Assembly: GCF_900110455.1 (NCBI RefSeq)
Contig: NZ_FOIS01000004.1
Location: 558,001 to 622,000, forward strand
DNA from: Natrinema salifodinae
Lineage (GTDB): Archaea; Halobacteriota; Halobacteria; Halobacteriales; Natrialbaceae
Reading direction: 5' to 3'
DNA: 64,000 nucleotides
The notes under the pieces were generated by a model. The model did not search any database and had not been told where the DNA came from. It worked only from the letters and a program-made list of their open reading frames with translations. Position 1 is the first letter of the stretch. Every line of letters starts with the position of its first letter. Shown here in pieces: positions 22,806-31,577 of the stretch. The translations under genes were made by a program, and so were the position numbers.

Positions 22806-23005
22806 TCCGTCTCCCTTCGTCGCTTCTCGATCGTTGGCCGCTGCGTTTCGATCCGCCACCCACTCTTCCGCGACCGCTCTCGAGCGGGGACGAACCGGTC
22901 GCGCGATCCCCCGATCGTCGCGTGATCTCGCACCCGCGACTGTTATACGTCACAGGTTATCCACCCGGATAGCTATGCTCGGTCCGCTGGCACTATCTAT
23001 GTCAT

Positions 23006-25522
23006 ATGAGTGCAGGGAACACGCTCCCCGACAGCGCGGGAACCGTCGTCGTCGGCGCCGGCTGCGTCGGCTGTAGCGCCGCCTACCACCTCACCAGCCT
23101 GGGGCGCGAGGACGTCGTCGTCGTCGATCAGGGGCCGCTGTTCGAGACCGGCGGCTCCACCTCGCACGCGCCTGGCCTGGTCTTCCAGACCGGCGGGACC
23201 AAGCTGATGACCCGGATGGCGTCGTACACGCGCGAACTGTACGAGGATCTCGACGGCTTCCGGACCTGCGGCGGGATCGAGGTCGCGTACACAGCGGACC
23301 GCTGGGACTTTCTGAAGCGAAAACGCGAGCGAGGGCAGTCCTACGGGATCGAGGGCGGGGAACTGCTCTCGCCCGACGAGGTCGCCGACCGCGTCCCGCA
23401 GATCGACCCCGAGGCCATCCACGGCGGCTACTACGTCCCGACGGACGGCAAGGCCCACGCCGTCGACGCCTCCGCGGCAATGGCCGAGCGCGCCCGGTCG
23501 GCTGGCGCCGAGTTCTACGGCGAGACGACGGTCACGGACCTCGAAGTCGAGAACGGCGAGATCCGGGCTGTCGTCACCGATCGGGGGCGCATCGCGGCCG
23601 ACGAGGTGCTCGTCGCGACGAACATCTGGGGTCCGCTGTTCGGCGACATGGTCGGCGTCGACATCCCGTTGGTCCCCTGCGCTCACCAGTACCTGGTCTC
23701 GGACGAACTCCCGGAACTCGCCGGCGCGAGCCGCGAGATCGAGCAGCCGTTGCTCCGCCACCAGGACCGGTCGCTGTACTTCCGCCAGCACGGCGAGCGC
23801 TACGGCATCGGCTCGTACAATCACGAATCGCTGTTGGTCGATCCCGCGGACATCTACGGCCCCGAGAAACTCGACGATCTGGGGCTCGAGTACCCCTCGC
23901 TGCGGGAGTTCACGTCGGAACACTTCTACGAGAACACCCATCCGGACCACGACCAGGCGGCCTCCGACGCGGCCTGCGAACTCGTCCCCTCCCTGCGGGA
24001 CGCTGAGTTCGAGTCCGGGATCAACGGAATGTTCTGTTTCACCCCCGACGGAATGCCGATTCTGGGCCCGACCGAGGAGATCGACGGGCTCTGGTGGGCG
24101 CTCGCGATCTGGGTCACCCAGTCGGGCGGCGCCGGGAGTATCGTCGCCCACTGGATGGAAGACGGCGTCCCCCGCCTCGACGGCGAGCGCGTCGACGCGA
24201 CGGGCGCGCACATCTCACGGTTCCAGCCCCACGCGGGTTCGCGGGAATACACCTGGGGTCGGGGTGCACAGCAGTATCAGGAAGTCTACCAGCTGATTCA
24301 CCCGCGAGAGCAGCCGGAGGGCCAGCGCGGCCTCCGACGGAGCCCGTTCTATCACCGGCAGGACGAACTCGGCGCGGCGTTCTACGACTCCGGCGGCTGG
24401 GAGACCCCGCAGTGGTACGAGTCGAACGAGGCCCTACTCGAGGAGTACGACGTCCCCGACCGGCCCGATTGGCTCGACCGCGGCTGGTCAAAGGCCCACG
24501 GCGTCGAGCACCAGGCGGTCCGCGATCGCGTCGCGATGGTCGACATGACGACCTACACCGGGATCGAGGTGACCGGCGAGGGCGCGACCGGCCTCCTCCA
24601 GGGGCTCCTGACGAACGACGTCGACGTCTCGCCTGGCCGGATTCGTTACGCCGCGATGTGCAACGAGGACGGCGGCATTCTCGCCGACGTGACGGTCGCG
24701 CGGCTCGCGGACGATCAGTACACGGTGTACACGGGCGGCGGGAACTCCGCGACGCTGCACTCGCGGTGGATCCGCGAGCACGCGCCCGACGACGGCTCGG
24801 TGTCGGTGACGACTCGCGACTCGGACATGTGCGGGATCGGCGTCTTCGGTCCCGAGTCCCGCGAGGTTCTCTCCTCGCTCGTGGAAGCGGACCTCTCGAA
24901 CGACGCGTTCCCGTTCTACACCGCCCAGGAGACGTACCTCGAGAGCATCCCGGTCACGATGCTCCGGCTCTCTTACGCGGGCGAACTGGGCTGGGAGCTG
25001 TACGCGCCGATGGAGTACGGCGCGCGGCTGTGGGAGCTGATCGAGGACGCCGGCGAGGCACACGGCATCGTCCCGATGGGGTGGGCGGCACTGGACTCGA
25101 CGAGTATGGAGAAGGGGTTCCGGCTGTGGGGGACCGACGTGACCCCCGAGTACAACCCCTACGAAGCGGGGATCGGCTTCGCGGTCGATCTCGAGACGGA
25201 CTTCGTCGGGAAGGAGGCCCTCGTCGAGGCTCGCGACGCGGGCATCGATCGAAAGCTCGTCCCGATCACGCTCGACGAGCCAGGCGCGGTCGTCGATACC
25301 GGGCACCCGGTGCTCGATCCGGACGGCGACGACGCGCTCGGCTACGTCACGCGGGCGGACTACGGCTACACGATCGACGCCGGAATCGCGTACGCGTACC
25401 TGCCGGCGGCCGACGCCGAGCCCGGCCGCGACGTCGAGATCAGCTACGAGAACGACCGGTACGCCGGGACGGTCCGGGACGAACCGCTGTTCGATCCCGA
25501 CCGCGAGAAGATGCTCCGCTGA
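23006..25522 (+). CDS. dimethylglycine dehydrogenase-like, FAD oxidoreductase fused to GcvT
   Basis: This 838-residue two-domain enzyme has an N-terminal DAO-type FAD domain with TVVVGAGCVGCSAAYHLTSLG at residues 10-30 and GGSTSHAPGLVFQTGG. In the latter, His matches the residue carrying covalent FAD in dimethylglycine dehydrogenase. A FAO_M linker follows at about 380-440. A C-terminal GcvT folate domain covers about 440-838 (VDMTTYTGIEVTGEGATGLLQGLLTNDVD, LSYAGELGWELYAP, KGFRLWGTDVTPEYNPYEAG). It should demethylate dimethylglycine to sarcosine and capture the one-carbon unit as methylene-tetrahydrofolate. Sarcosine dehydrogenase is an alternative. Only 6 bp separate it from the dehydratase gene downstream, so they form an operon. 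Confidence 0.87.
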   Translation: MSAGNTLPDSAGTVVVGAGCVGCSAAYHLTSLGREDVVVVDQGPLFETGGSTSHAPGLVFQTGGTKLMTRMASYTRELYEDLDGFRTCGGIEVAYTADRWDFLKRKRERGQSYGIEGGELLSPDEVADRVPQIDPEAIHGGYYVPTDGKAHAVDASAAMAERARSAGAEFYGETTVTDLEVENGEIRAVVTDRGRIAADEVLVATNIWGPLFGDMVGVDIPLVPCAHQYLVSDELPELAGASREIEQPLLRHQDRSLYFRQHGERYGIGSYNHESLLVDPADIYGPEKLDDLGLEYPSLREFTSEHFYENTHPDHDQAASDAACELVPSLRDAEFESGINGMFCFTPDGMPILGPTEEIDGLWWALAIWVTQSGGAGSIVAHWMEDGVPRLDGERVDATGAHISRFQPHAGSREYTWGRGAQQYQEVYQLIHPREQPEGQRGLRRSPFYHRQDELGAAFYDSGGWETPQWYESNEALLEEYDVPDRPDWLDRGWSKAHGVEHQAVRDRVAMVDMTTYTGIEVTGEGATGLLQGLLTNDVDVSPGRIRYAAMCNEDGGILADVTVARLADDQYTVYTGGGNSATLHSRWIREHAPDDGSVSVTTRDSDMCGIGVFGPESREVLSSLVEADLSNDAFPFYTAQETYLESIPVTMLRLSYAGELGWELYAPMEYGARLWELIEDAGEAHGIVPMGWAALDSTSMEKGFRLWGTDVTPEYNPYEAGIGFAVDLETDFVGKEALVEARDAGIDRKLVPITLDEPGAVVDTGHPVLDPDGDDALGYVTRADYGYTIDAGIAYAYLPAADAEPGRDVEISYENDRYAGTVRDEPLFDPDREKMLR

Positions 25523-25528
25523 TCGACC

Positions 25529-26764
25529 ATGAACGAGGAGCGCAGAACCGTCGAGTTCGAGGACATCGAAGCGGCCCGCGACCGGCTCGACGACGAGTCG
25601 GTCGTCAAGCACACGCCGGTCGAACGGAGCACGTCCCTCGACGATCTGACCGGCGGCGAGGTCCACCTCAAGATGGAGCACCTCCAGTGGACGGGCTCGT
25701 TCAAAACTCGCGGCGCGTACAACAAGATCGCCCAGTGCGTCGCCGACGGCGACACGGAGCGGGTCGTCGCGGCCAGCGCCGGCAATCACGCCCAGGGCGT
25801 CGCGCTCGCGGCGACGAGACTCGGCGTCGACTCCACGATCGTCATGCCACGCGGCGCGCCCCAGGCGAAAGTCGACGCCACCCGGGGCTACGGCGCGGAC
25901 GTCGAACTCGTCGGCAGCGACTTCCGGGAGGCGATGACCCACGCGAAGGGGCTCGTCGACGACGACGCGACGGCGTTCGTTCACGCGTACGACGACCCCG
26001 CGATCGTCGCCGGCCAGGGAACCCTCGGCCTCGAGATGTACGACGATCTCCCGTCGGTGGACACCGTCGTCGTTCCGATCGGCGGCGGCGGGTTGATCTC
26101 GGGGATCGCGACGGCCTTCGCCGAGCGCTCGCCGGAGACGCGCATCGTCGGCGTCCAGGCGGCCGGCGCGTCGACCGTGTCCGAAAGCCTCCGGAAGGGG
26201 GCGGCCATCTCGCTCGACTCGGTGAACACGATCGCCGACGGCATCGCGACCGGCGGGATCTCGGAGCTGACGCTCTCGATGATCGAGGACCGCGTCGACG
26301 AGGTGGTCACCGTCACCGACGGCGAGATCGCCCGCGCGGTGCTCCTCCTGCTCGAGCGGGCCAAGCAGGTGGTCGAGGGGGCCGGCGCGGCGTCGGTCGC
26401 CGCGATCGTCAGCGACGAACTCGACGTGCGAGGCGAGACCGTGATGCCGCTCCTGAGCGGCGGCAACCTCGACATGACGATGTTACAGACCGTGCTCGTC
26501 CACGCGCTGACCGACCGCGAACAGCTGCTTCGGTTGCGCGTCCGCATCGACGACCGGCCGGGCAAGATGGAGGAGGTTTCGGGGCTCATCGCCGGCCACG
26601 GCGCCAACATCCAGAACGTCCGCCACGACCGCTCGGCGCCCGAACTGGACGTGGGGGAGGCGTACCTCGTCTTCCAGATCGAAACCAGCGGTTCGGGCCA
26701 ATCGCGGTCGATCGTCCGGTCGATTCGCGATCACGGCTACGAGGTCAGACACGTCAATGCGTGA
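25529..26764 (+). CDS. ilvA: threonine/serine ammonia-lyase with ACT domain
   Basis: This 411-residue PLP enzyme has the Schiff-base lysine in GSFKTRGAYNKI (about residue 57), ASAGNHAQGVALAA (cofactor phosphate loop) and the glycine-rich PIGGGGLISGIA. A C-terminal ACT domain (about 330-411, LRLRVRIDDRPGKMEEVSGLIAGHGANIQNV) indicates amino-acid control. Family members deaminate threonine to 2-oxobutyrate and serine to pyruvate. Co-transcription with the dimethylglycine dehydrogenase gene, together with SHMT and RidA nearby, suggests that serine made from betaine-derived glycine is the relevant substrate. Normal biosynthetic IlvA use cannot be excluded. Confidence 0.9.
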   Translation: MNEERRTVEFEDIEAARDRLDDESVVKHTPVERSTSLDDLTGGEVHLKMEHLQWTGSFKTRGAYNKIAQCVADGDTERVVAASAGNHAQGVALAATRLGVDSTIVMPRGAPQAKVDATRGYGADVELVGSDFREAMTHAKGLVDDDATAFVHAYDDPAIVAGQGTLGLEMYDDLPSVDTVVVPIGGGGLISGIATAFAERSPETRIVGVQAAGASTVSESLRKGAAISLDSVNTIADGIATGGISELTLSMIEDRVDEVVTVTDGEIARAVLLLLERAKQVVEGAGAASVAAIVSDELDVRGETVMPLLSGGNLDMTMLQTVLVHALTDREQLLRLRVRIDDRPGKMEEVSGLIAGHGANIQNVRHDRSAPELDVGEAYLVFQIETSGSGQSRSIVRSIRDHGYEVRHVNA

Positions 26765-26799
26765 CCGCTCCCGCTCGACCCTAATCGGTTCGGTCGGTG

Positions 26800-26882
26800 G
26801 TATAAAAGCGACGCCGGCTATTAAGATGAATCTTGATTGTAGTGGTTGCCATTCTTTACCTCGGTGCATGATACCATGGTAT
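26800..26882 (+). promoter_or_regulatory. BCCT transporter promoter with inverted repeats
   Basis: A GTATAAAAG TATA box lies at 26800-26808. Downstream are the inverted repeat AAGAT-GA-ATCTT (26823-26834), TTGATTGTAG (26833-26842, a two-transition variant of TTGATCGCAG in the Rieske and SHMT promoters) and the palindrome ATACCATGGTAT (26871-26882). The transcript would have a long leader of about 170 nt before the ATG at 27006. No gene is seen in 26765-27005. Confidence 0.6.
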
Positions 26883-27005
26883 GGAACGGCACGAGAGAGG
26901 TGCCGCCGCGGACGGCGGGCAAGTTTGGCGGTCCGTCCGTGGACGGGGACGGGACGGAGCGCCCGAGAGACCGAGTCACCGGACGCCGCCGGCGTGTGAT
27001 CGGCG

Positions 27006-28673
27006 ATGAGTGACCGCGATCGGGAGGGAGGCGTGGAGAGTGGCGGTGACGAGGACGGAACCAGGGACGAAGACGGCGCGATCCGAACCTTCTTCGACGA
27101 ACTCGATCCCGTCGTCTTCGGGATCGGCTTCGTCGTCGCCGTGCTCGTCGTCGCGGCGTTCCTCTTCCGGGAGAATCGAACGCTCGAGGTCATGGAGGGG
27201 ACCAACGAGTTCCTCTGGACGAGCTTCGGCTGGGCGTACCTGGTCTCGATGTTCGCCCTCGTGGCGTTCGTGTTGTACCTGATCTTCGGTCCGTGGGGCA
27301 ACATCAAGCTGGGCGAGGCGGACGAAGACCCCGAGTTCAGCTTCCTCGCGTACTTCGCGATGCTGTACTCCGCGGGGATCGCCGCCGGCATCGTCTTCTG
27401 GGGCCCGGCGGAGGCGATCTTCCACTACTCGACGCCTTCGCCCTTCTCGGGGGCCGAAGCGGAGTCGACGGCCGCCGCCGTCAGCGCGCTCCAGTACACG
27501 TTCTTCCACTGGGGGCTCTCCGCCTGGTCGGCGTACGTGATCGTGGCGATTCCGATCGCCTACTTCGCCTACCGGCGGGACGCGCCGATGCGCATCTCGA
27601 CGATCATCGCGCCCATCGTCGGGTTCGACAACCTCGAGAGTCCCTGGGCGAAGCTCGTGGACGTCCTCGCCGTCTTCGCCACCATCGGCGGCATCGCGAC
27701 GACCCTCGGCCTGGTCGGGAACCAGTTCCTCGTCGGCCTCGAGTACGCCGGCGGCATCACGTTCGGCGACGCCGGGACCGTGCTCGTGATCACGGGGCTG
27801 ACCGTGGCCTTTACCATCTCGGTCGCGCTCGGCGTCGAGCGCGGCATCCGCCGGGTATCGTACTTCAACATGGCGCTGTTCGCCCTCCTGACGGGCGCGG
27901 CGTTCGTGCTCGGCCCGACCGTGTACATCATGACCGTCGGCACCCAGGCGCTGGGCGGGTACGTCAACGAGTTCGTCTCGATGAGCCTCTACATGGGAGC
28001 GGCCGAAACCGGCGGACAGGGCGCCGACGCCGGCTTCGTCGGCGCCTGGACCATCTTCTACTGGGCCTGGTGGTTCTCCTGGGCGCCGTTCGTCGGCCTG
28101 TTCATCGCCCGCATCTCGCGGGGACGGACCGTCCGCCAGGTCGCCGCGACCGGCGTCGTCGCGTCCACGGCCGTCACCATCCCCTGGTTCGCGACGATGG
28201 GCGGCACGTCCATCTTCCTGCAGTCGACCGGCCAGGCGGACATCCTCGGCACGCTCGAGGCCTGGGGCTTCGAGGAGGCCGTCGCCGGCTACCCGTTGTT
28301 CGAAGCGCTGCCGGCCGGCGAGGTGCTCACGGTCCTCTTCCTGGTGCTGGTGACGACGTTCTTCGTCACGTCGGCCGACTCCTCGACGCTCGCGCTGGGG
28401 ATGCTCACCACCGGCGGCAAGCGACAGCCCTCGACGATCAACCGCGTCATCTGGGGCGGCCTCATGGGCGCGCTGGCCTCGCTGCTGATGGTCGCCGGCG
28501 GTACCGCGGCGCTGCAACAGGCCGCGATCATCGCCGGCGGCCCCTTCGCGATCATCACGCTGCTCGCCGTCGGCGTCATGATCTGGGTCTTCGGTAGCCG
28601 CCGCGCGGTCTTCCTCCGCGAGGAGGACCGGTCGTCCGCCCCGACCGGCCAGGCGACTCCCGAGGACGACTGA
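27006..28673 (+). CDS. BCCT family betaine/carnitine/choline-type transporter
   Basis: This 555-residue membrane protein has 12 predicted helices after a charged N terminus of about 35 residues. The BCCT signature is intact: GAWTIFYWAWWFSWAPFVGL (about residues 347-366) with its WxxWW core and the following FIARISRGRTVRQV. The glycine-rich GPWGNIKLG and FWGPAEAIFHYSTP segments are also characteristic. These are sodium- or proton-coupled importers of quaternary amines such as glycine betaine. The C terminus is short (no long osmosensory tail), which suits nutritional uptake as well as osmoprotection. It lies 241 bp downstream of the dehydratase gene, with its own promoter. Confidence 0.92.
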   Translation: MSDRDREGGVESGGDEDGTRDEDGAIRTFFDELDPVVFGIGFVVAVLVVAAFLFRENRTLEVMEGTNEFLWTSFGWAYLVSMFALVAFVLYLIFGPWGNIKLGEADEDPEFSFLAYFAMLYSAGIAAGIVFWGPAEAIFHYSTPSPFSGAEAESTAAAVSALQYTFFHWGLSAWSAYVIVAIPIAYFAYRRDAPMRISTIIAPIVGFDNLESPWAKLVDVLAVFATIGGIATTLGLVGNQFLVGLEYAGGITFGDAGTVLVITGLTVAFTISVALGVERGIRRVSYFNMALFALLTGAAFVLGPTVYIMTVGTQALGGYVNEFVSMSLYMGAAETGGQGADAGFVGAWTIFYWAWWFSWAPFVGLFIARISRGRTVRQVAATGVVASTAVTIPWFATMGGTSIFLQSTGQADILGTLEAWGFEEAVAGYPLFEALPAGEVLTVLFLVLVTTFFVTSADSSTLALGMLTTGGKRQPSTINRVIWGGLMGALASLLMVAGGTAALQQAAIIAGGPFAIITLLAVGVMIWVFGSRRAVFLREEDRSSAPTGQATPEDD

Positions 28674-28750
28674 GGCGGGACGACCGCCGTCCCGTTCTCC
28701 TTTGCGTCCCGCACCCGGCGAGCGACGGTCGTCGTCCGTCGTTCGAGCGG

Positions 28751-28939
28751 TTACTCCGTCTCGTCGTCGATGGCTGCCCAACTGAGACCGCGGAGGGGAA
28801 CGTCCTGACCGATAGTGAACTCGGACGTGTGGCCGCAGCCGTAACACTCCAGGACGACGTCCGCTTTGTGTGCGAGGGCACTTACCTCTCCGTCATCGTC
28901 GCATTCGGGACACTCCAACCAATCGTGAAACCGTGCCAT
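28751..28939 (-). CDS. small CPxCG-type zinc finger protein
   Basis: This 62-residue protein has two CxxC knuckles: CPEC at about residues 10-13 and CYGC at about 32-35 (followed by GH). It would bind one zinc ion. Small zinc finger proteins of this kind are abundant in haloarchaea and often regulatory. Its ATG overlaps the stop of the upstream winged-helix gene (TAATG), so the two are translationally coupled. Confidence 0.75.
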   Translation of the reverse strand: MARFHDWLECPECDDDGEVSALAHKADVVLECYGCGHTSEFTIGQDVPLRGLSWAAIDDETE

Positions 28940-29295
28940 TAGCCTCCTTCCTCAGTCCCGTCCCCCCGAGGGTCGGACGCGCGAGCCGCGTCGATCAATT
29001 CGTCGGCGACGCCGTCTCTCTCGGTAACCGAGCGTCGGTCCCTGTTCCAGTCGATGACATCGACCGCGTCCAACTTCGGCAAGTGAACGTGGTATTGCTC
29101 GATTCGAATTCGATCGTACTCCGCGTCGACGCGCTCTCGCCGGGCCGTTTCGGACGCGCGCTGCGCGGTCAGCGCGGCGAGCTCGGCTTCGGACATCGGT
29201 TCGGTCGCCGTTCGGAGGACGCGTAGTATCCGTCGGCGATGGGGTGATGCGAGCACTTCGAACACGGAATCAGTTGGTCGGGCAGCAGCGTTCAT
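28939..29295 (-). CDS. winged-helix DNA-binding protein (DUF7344-like)
   Basis: This 118-residue protein begins with a typical haloarchaeal wHTH: VFEVLASPHRRRILRVLRTATEPMSEAELAALTA at about residues 12-45. QYHVHLPKLDAVDVIDWNRDR, the wing-side motif common to this group, follows. It is likely a transcription regulator. It lies between the BCCT gene and a Bat-type regulator, and forms an overlapping pair with the zinc finger gene. The regulated genes are unknown; the betaine cluster is the obvious candidate. Confidence 0.75.
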   Translation of the reverse strand: MNAAARPTDSVFEVLASPHRRRILRVLRTATEPMSEAELAALTAQRASETARRERVDAEYDRIRIEQYHVHLPKLDAVDVIDWNRDRRSVTERDGVADELIDAARASDPRGDGTEEGG

Positions 29296-29366
29296 TGCGC
29301 GACCGTCGCTTGATTACAAATCGGAATAAGAAACCGGGTGGTTCGGACAACGAGTTTATATCGCGG

Positions 29367-30032
29367 TCACGATCGCGGACCCTGATTGCCCGATTCGAGG
29401 AGCACCTTCGTGAGGACTTGCTTCGTCCCGCCGCGTACTCGTTTCGACATCGCCTGTTGGGAAATCCCGATCACGTCTCCGAGTTCGGACAGCGACGCCT
29501 GGCTCGGCGTGTCGAAATAGCCGCGGTCGAGAGCGAGAACGAGCGCCTCGCGCTGTTCGGGCGTCAGTCCCAGTTGCCGCCCTTGCTCGATGTGTTCGGA
29601 CAGCGTGTAGACGCGTTCGAGGTGGAGCGAAATCGAGTGATCGGTGCAGAAATTGTAGAACCGGGCGAGCGCGCCGTGGTCGGCGAACCGAAGCCGAAAG
29701 AACCAGCGGTCGTCGCTGTAGGCTTCGAGGATCACCCCTTCCGTCTCGCCGATCCCGTAGATGAGATCGTGGACGTCCTCGTCCCACTTCGCTCGGTAGA
29801 GCGCGTAGTCGTCGATGGCATCGACCCGCGTTACGTCGCGGATCGCCGGATGGTCTCGAATCACTCGCTCGACGGTTTCGTGATCGCCGCTCTTGAGCCA
29901 GAAGTACGGCATCAGCGAGTCCGTCGTAGGGACGATTCGTTCGAGTTCGATCGAGGCCTCCGGGGCCTCCGTGAACACGTCCCCGAAGACGAACTCGGTC
30001 GACGGGATCGTGAATTCCGCGATAATACTCAT
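29367..30032 (-). CDS. Bat-type HTH transcription regulator
   Basis: This 221-residue protein begins MSIIAEFTIPSTEFVFGDVF, the standard start of haloarchaeal Bat-like regulators. A sensor-like segment (VILEAYSDDRWFFRLRFADHGALARFYNFCTDHSISLHLERVY) follows. The C-terminal HTH_10 domain (about 155-215) reads LTPEQREALVLALDRGYFDTPSQASLSELGDVIGISQQAMSKRVRGG. It is downstream of SHMT on the same strand with a 129-bp gap. Together with the regulator at 19141-19791 it brackets the catabolic genes, so one may control the betaine island. Confidence 0.87.
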   Translation of the reverse strand: MSIIAEFTIPSTEFVFGDVFTEAPEASIELERIVPTTDSLMPYFWLKSGDHETVERVIRDHPAIRDVTRVDAIDDYALYRAKWDEDVHDLIYGIGETEGVILEAYSDDRWFFRLRFADHGALARFYNFCTDHSISLHLERVYTLSEHIEQGRQLGLTPEQREALVLALDRGYFDTPSQASLSELGDVIGISQQAMSKRVRGGTKQVLTKVLLESGNQGPRS

Positions 30033-30161
30033 GGCCCGGCTACGGCGTCCAGCGACGGGTATTTTTCTCAGGATTCGCTTACAGTCCGGGGGACGAGCAC
30101 GTCGAAGACGACCGCGCCGCCGGCCGAATCCGGAGCGGACGCGACCGCAACCACGACGGCG

Positions 30162-31406
30162 CTACTCGTACACGGGGAACGCTTCGCAGAGGTCGTCGAC
30201 CGTCTCCGACGCGCGTTCGATTGTCGCGTCGTCGCCAGGCGCGTCGAGCACGTCGGCGATGAGGTGAGCGACCCGCTCGATCTCCGCGGGGCCGAACCCG
30301 CGGGTCGTCAGCGCGGGCGTCCCGATCCGGACGCCGCTGGTGACGAACGGCGACCTGGTCTCCCCGGGAACGGTGTTCTTGTTGACGACGACCCCGACCT
30401 CGGCGAGCGCTTCCTCGGCGTCCTTTCCGGTGAGATCGGGGTGCGAGTCCCGGAGATCGACGAGCACGAGGTGTTTGTCGGTGCCGCCCGAGACCAGCGA
30501 CAGGCCCCGATCTCGGAGCACCGACGCGAGCGCGGCCGCGTTCTCGACGGTTCGCTCGGCGTACTCCCGGAAGTCCGCCGTCGACGCCTCCCGGAACCCG
30601 ACGGCTTTCCCGGCGATATTGTGCATGAGCGGGCCGCCCTGGCTCCCGGGGAAGACCGCGCTGTCGACGTCGTCGGCGTACGCGTCGTCACACATGATGA
30701 TCCCGCCGCGGCCGGCCCGGATCGTCTTGTGCGTGCTGCCGGTGACGAAGTCGGCGTGCTCGACGGGACTCGAGTGGACGCCCGCGGCCACGAGCCCCGT
30801 GATGTGGGCGATATCAGCGAGGTGGTACGCGTCGACCGACTCGGCGATCTCGCCGACGCGCTCCCAGTCGAACTCGCGGGGGTAGGCCGAGGAGCCGCTG
30901 ACGATCATCGCCGGCTCGACCTCGCGGGCCTGGTCGGCCAGTTCGTCGTAGTCGATGTACCCCGTCTCGGGGTCGACCTCGTACTGGGCGACCTCGTAGA
31001 GTTGCCCCGAGAAGTTGACGTGGTGGCCGTGGCTGAGGTGGCCGCCGTGGGTGAGGTCCAGCGACAGGATCGTCTCGCCGGGCTCTAAAGCGGCGAAGTA
31101 GACGCCCATGTTCGCCTGGGTCCCCGAGTGGGGCTGGACGTTGACGTGGTCGGCACCCCACAGCGACGCCGCTCGCTCGATCGCCGCCCGCTCAACCTCG
31201 TCGACATGCTCGCAGCCGCCGTAGTAGCGCGCGCCGGGGTAGCCCTCGGCGTACTTGTTCGTCAGGACAGTCCCCTGTGCGGCCAGGACGGCCTCGGAAA
31301 CGTGATTCTCCGACGCGATCATTCCCAGCGTCGTCTCCTGGCGCTCGCGTTCGCGGTCGACGGCGTCGGCGACCGCCGGATCGACGTCTTCGAGGTGGGA
31401 TGACAT
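30162..31406 (-). CDS. glyA: serine hydroxymethyltransferase
   Basis: This 414-residue PLP enzyme interconverts glycine plus methylene-tetrahydrofolate with serine plus tetrahydrofolate. Motifs: GMIASENHVSEAVLAAQGTVLTNKYAEGYPG (substrate/cofactor), NVQPHSGTQANMGVYFA, LDLTHGGHLSHG, DIAHITGLVAAG, and the Schiff-base lysine in VTGSTHKTIRAGRGG. The length is normal. I start at ATG 31406 (MSSHLEDVDPAV); a longer frame to 31481 would run through the promoter. In this setting it would fuse betaine-derived glycine with the one-carbon unit from dimethylglycine. The promoter carries a 13-bp motif identical to one before the Rieske oxygenase gene. Confidence 0.93.
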   Translation of the reverse strand: MSSHLEDVDPAVADAVDRERERQETTLGMIASENHVSEAVLAAQGTVLTNKYAEGYPGARYYGGCEHVDEVERAAIERAASLWGADHVNVQPHSGTQANMGVYFAALEPGETILSLDLTHGGHLSHGHHVNFSGQLYEVAQYEVDPETGYIDYDELADQAREVEPAMIVSGSSAYPREFDWERVGEIAESVDAYHLADIAHITGLVAAGVHSSPVEHADFVTGSTHKTIRAGRGGIIMCDDAYADDVDSAVFPGSQGGPLMHNIAGKAVGFREASTADFREYAERTVENAAALASVLRDRGLSLVSGGTDKHLVLVDLRDSHPDLTGKDAEEALAEVGVVVNKNTVPGETRSPFVTSGVRIGTPALTTRGFGPAEIERVAHLIADVLDAPGDDATIERASETVDDLCEAFPVYE

Positions 31407-31438
31407 ACCACAGTGATCGAGAAGGTTCGTCAAGTATC

Positions 31439-31451
31439 TTGATCGCAGGTA
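31439..31451 (-). promoter_or_regulatory. 13-bp operator-like motif in the SHMT promoter
   Basis: TACCTGCGATCAA on the minus strand lies about 9 bp downstream of a CTTTTGAAC TATA-like element and 32 bp before the glyA start. It is identical to 21422-21434 in the Rieske promoter, with matching spacing. Confidence 0.6.
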
Positions 31452-31545
31452 ATCGACCCGTTCAAAAGCCCCGCCGTCCACCGTCTCGACCCGGTCGCGA
31501 CCCGCGCTCGCCGTCGACTTAAGCGCCCGAACTGTGACAGATCGA

Positions 31546-31553
31546 CTTTTAGG
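31546..31553 (+). promoter_or_regulatory. TATA element of ridA
   Basis: CTTTTAGG is centred about 28 bp before ATG 31578. This supports that ATG over the in-frame GTG at 31569 and suggests a leaderless transcript. Confidence 0.5.
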
Positions 31554-31577
31554 CCGCTTCGCATCGGGGTGCGTTCT

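Noticed and set aside
22997-25984. Long minus-strand frames opposite the dehydrogenase gene
   Set aside because: High-GC third-position bias opens the reverse frame; the Val/Arg/Glu-rich product has no domain pattern.
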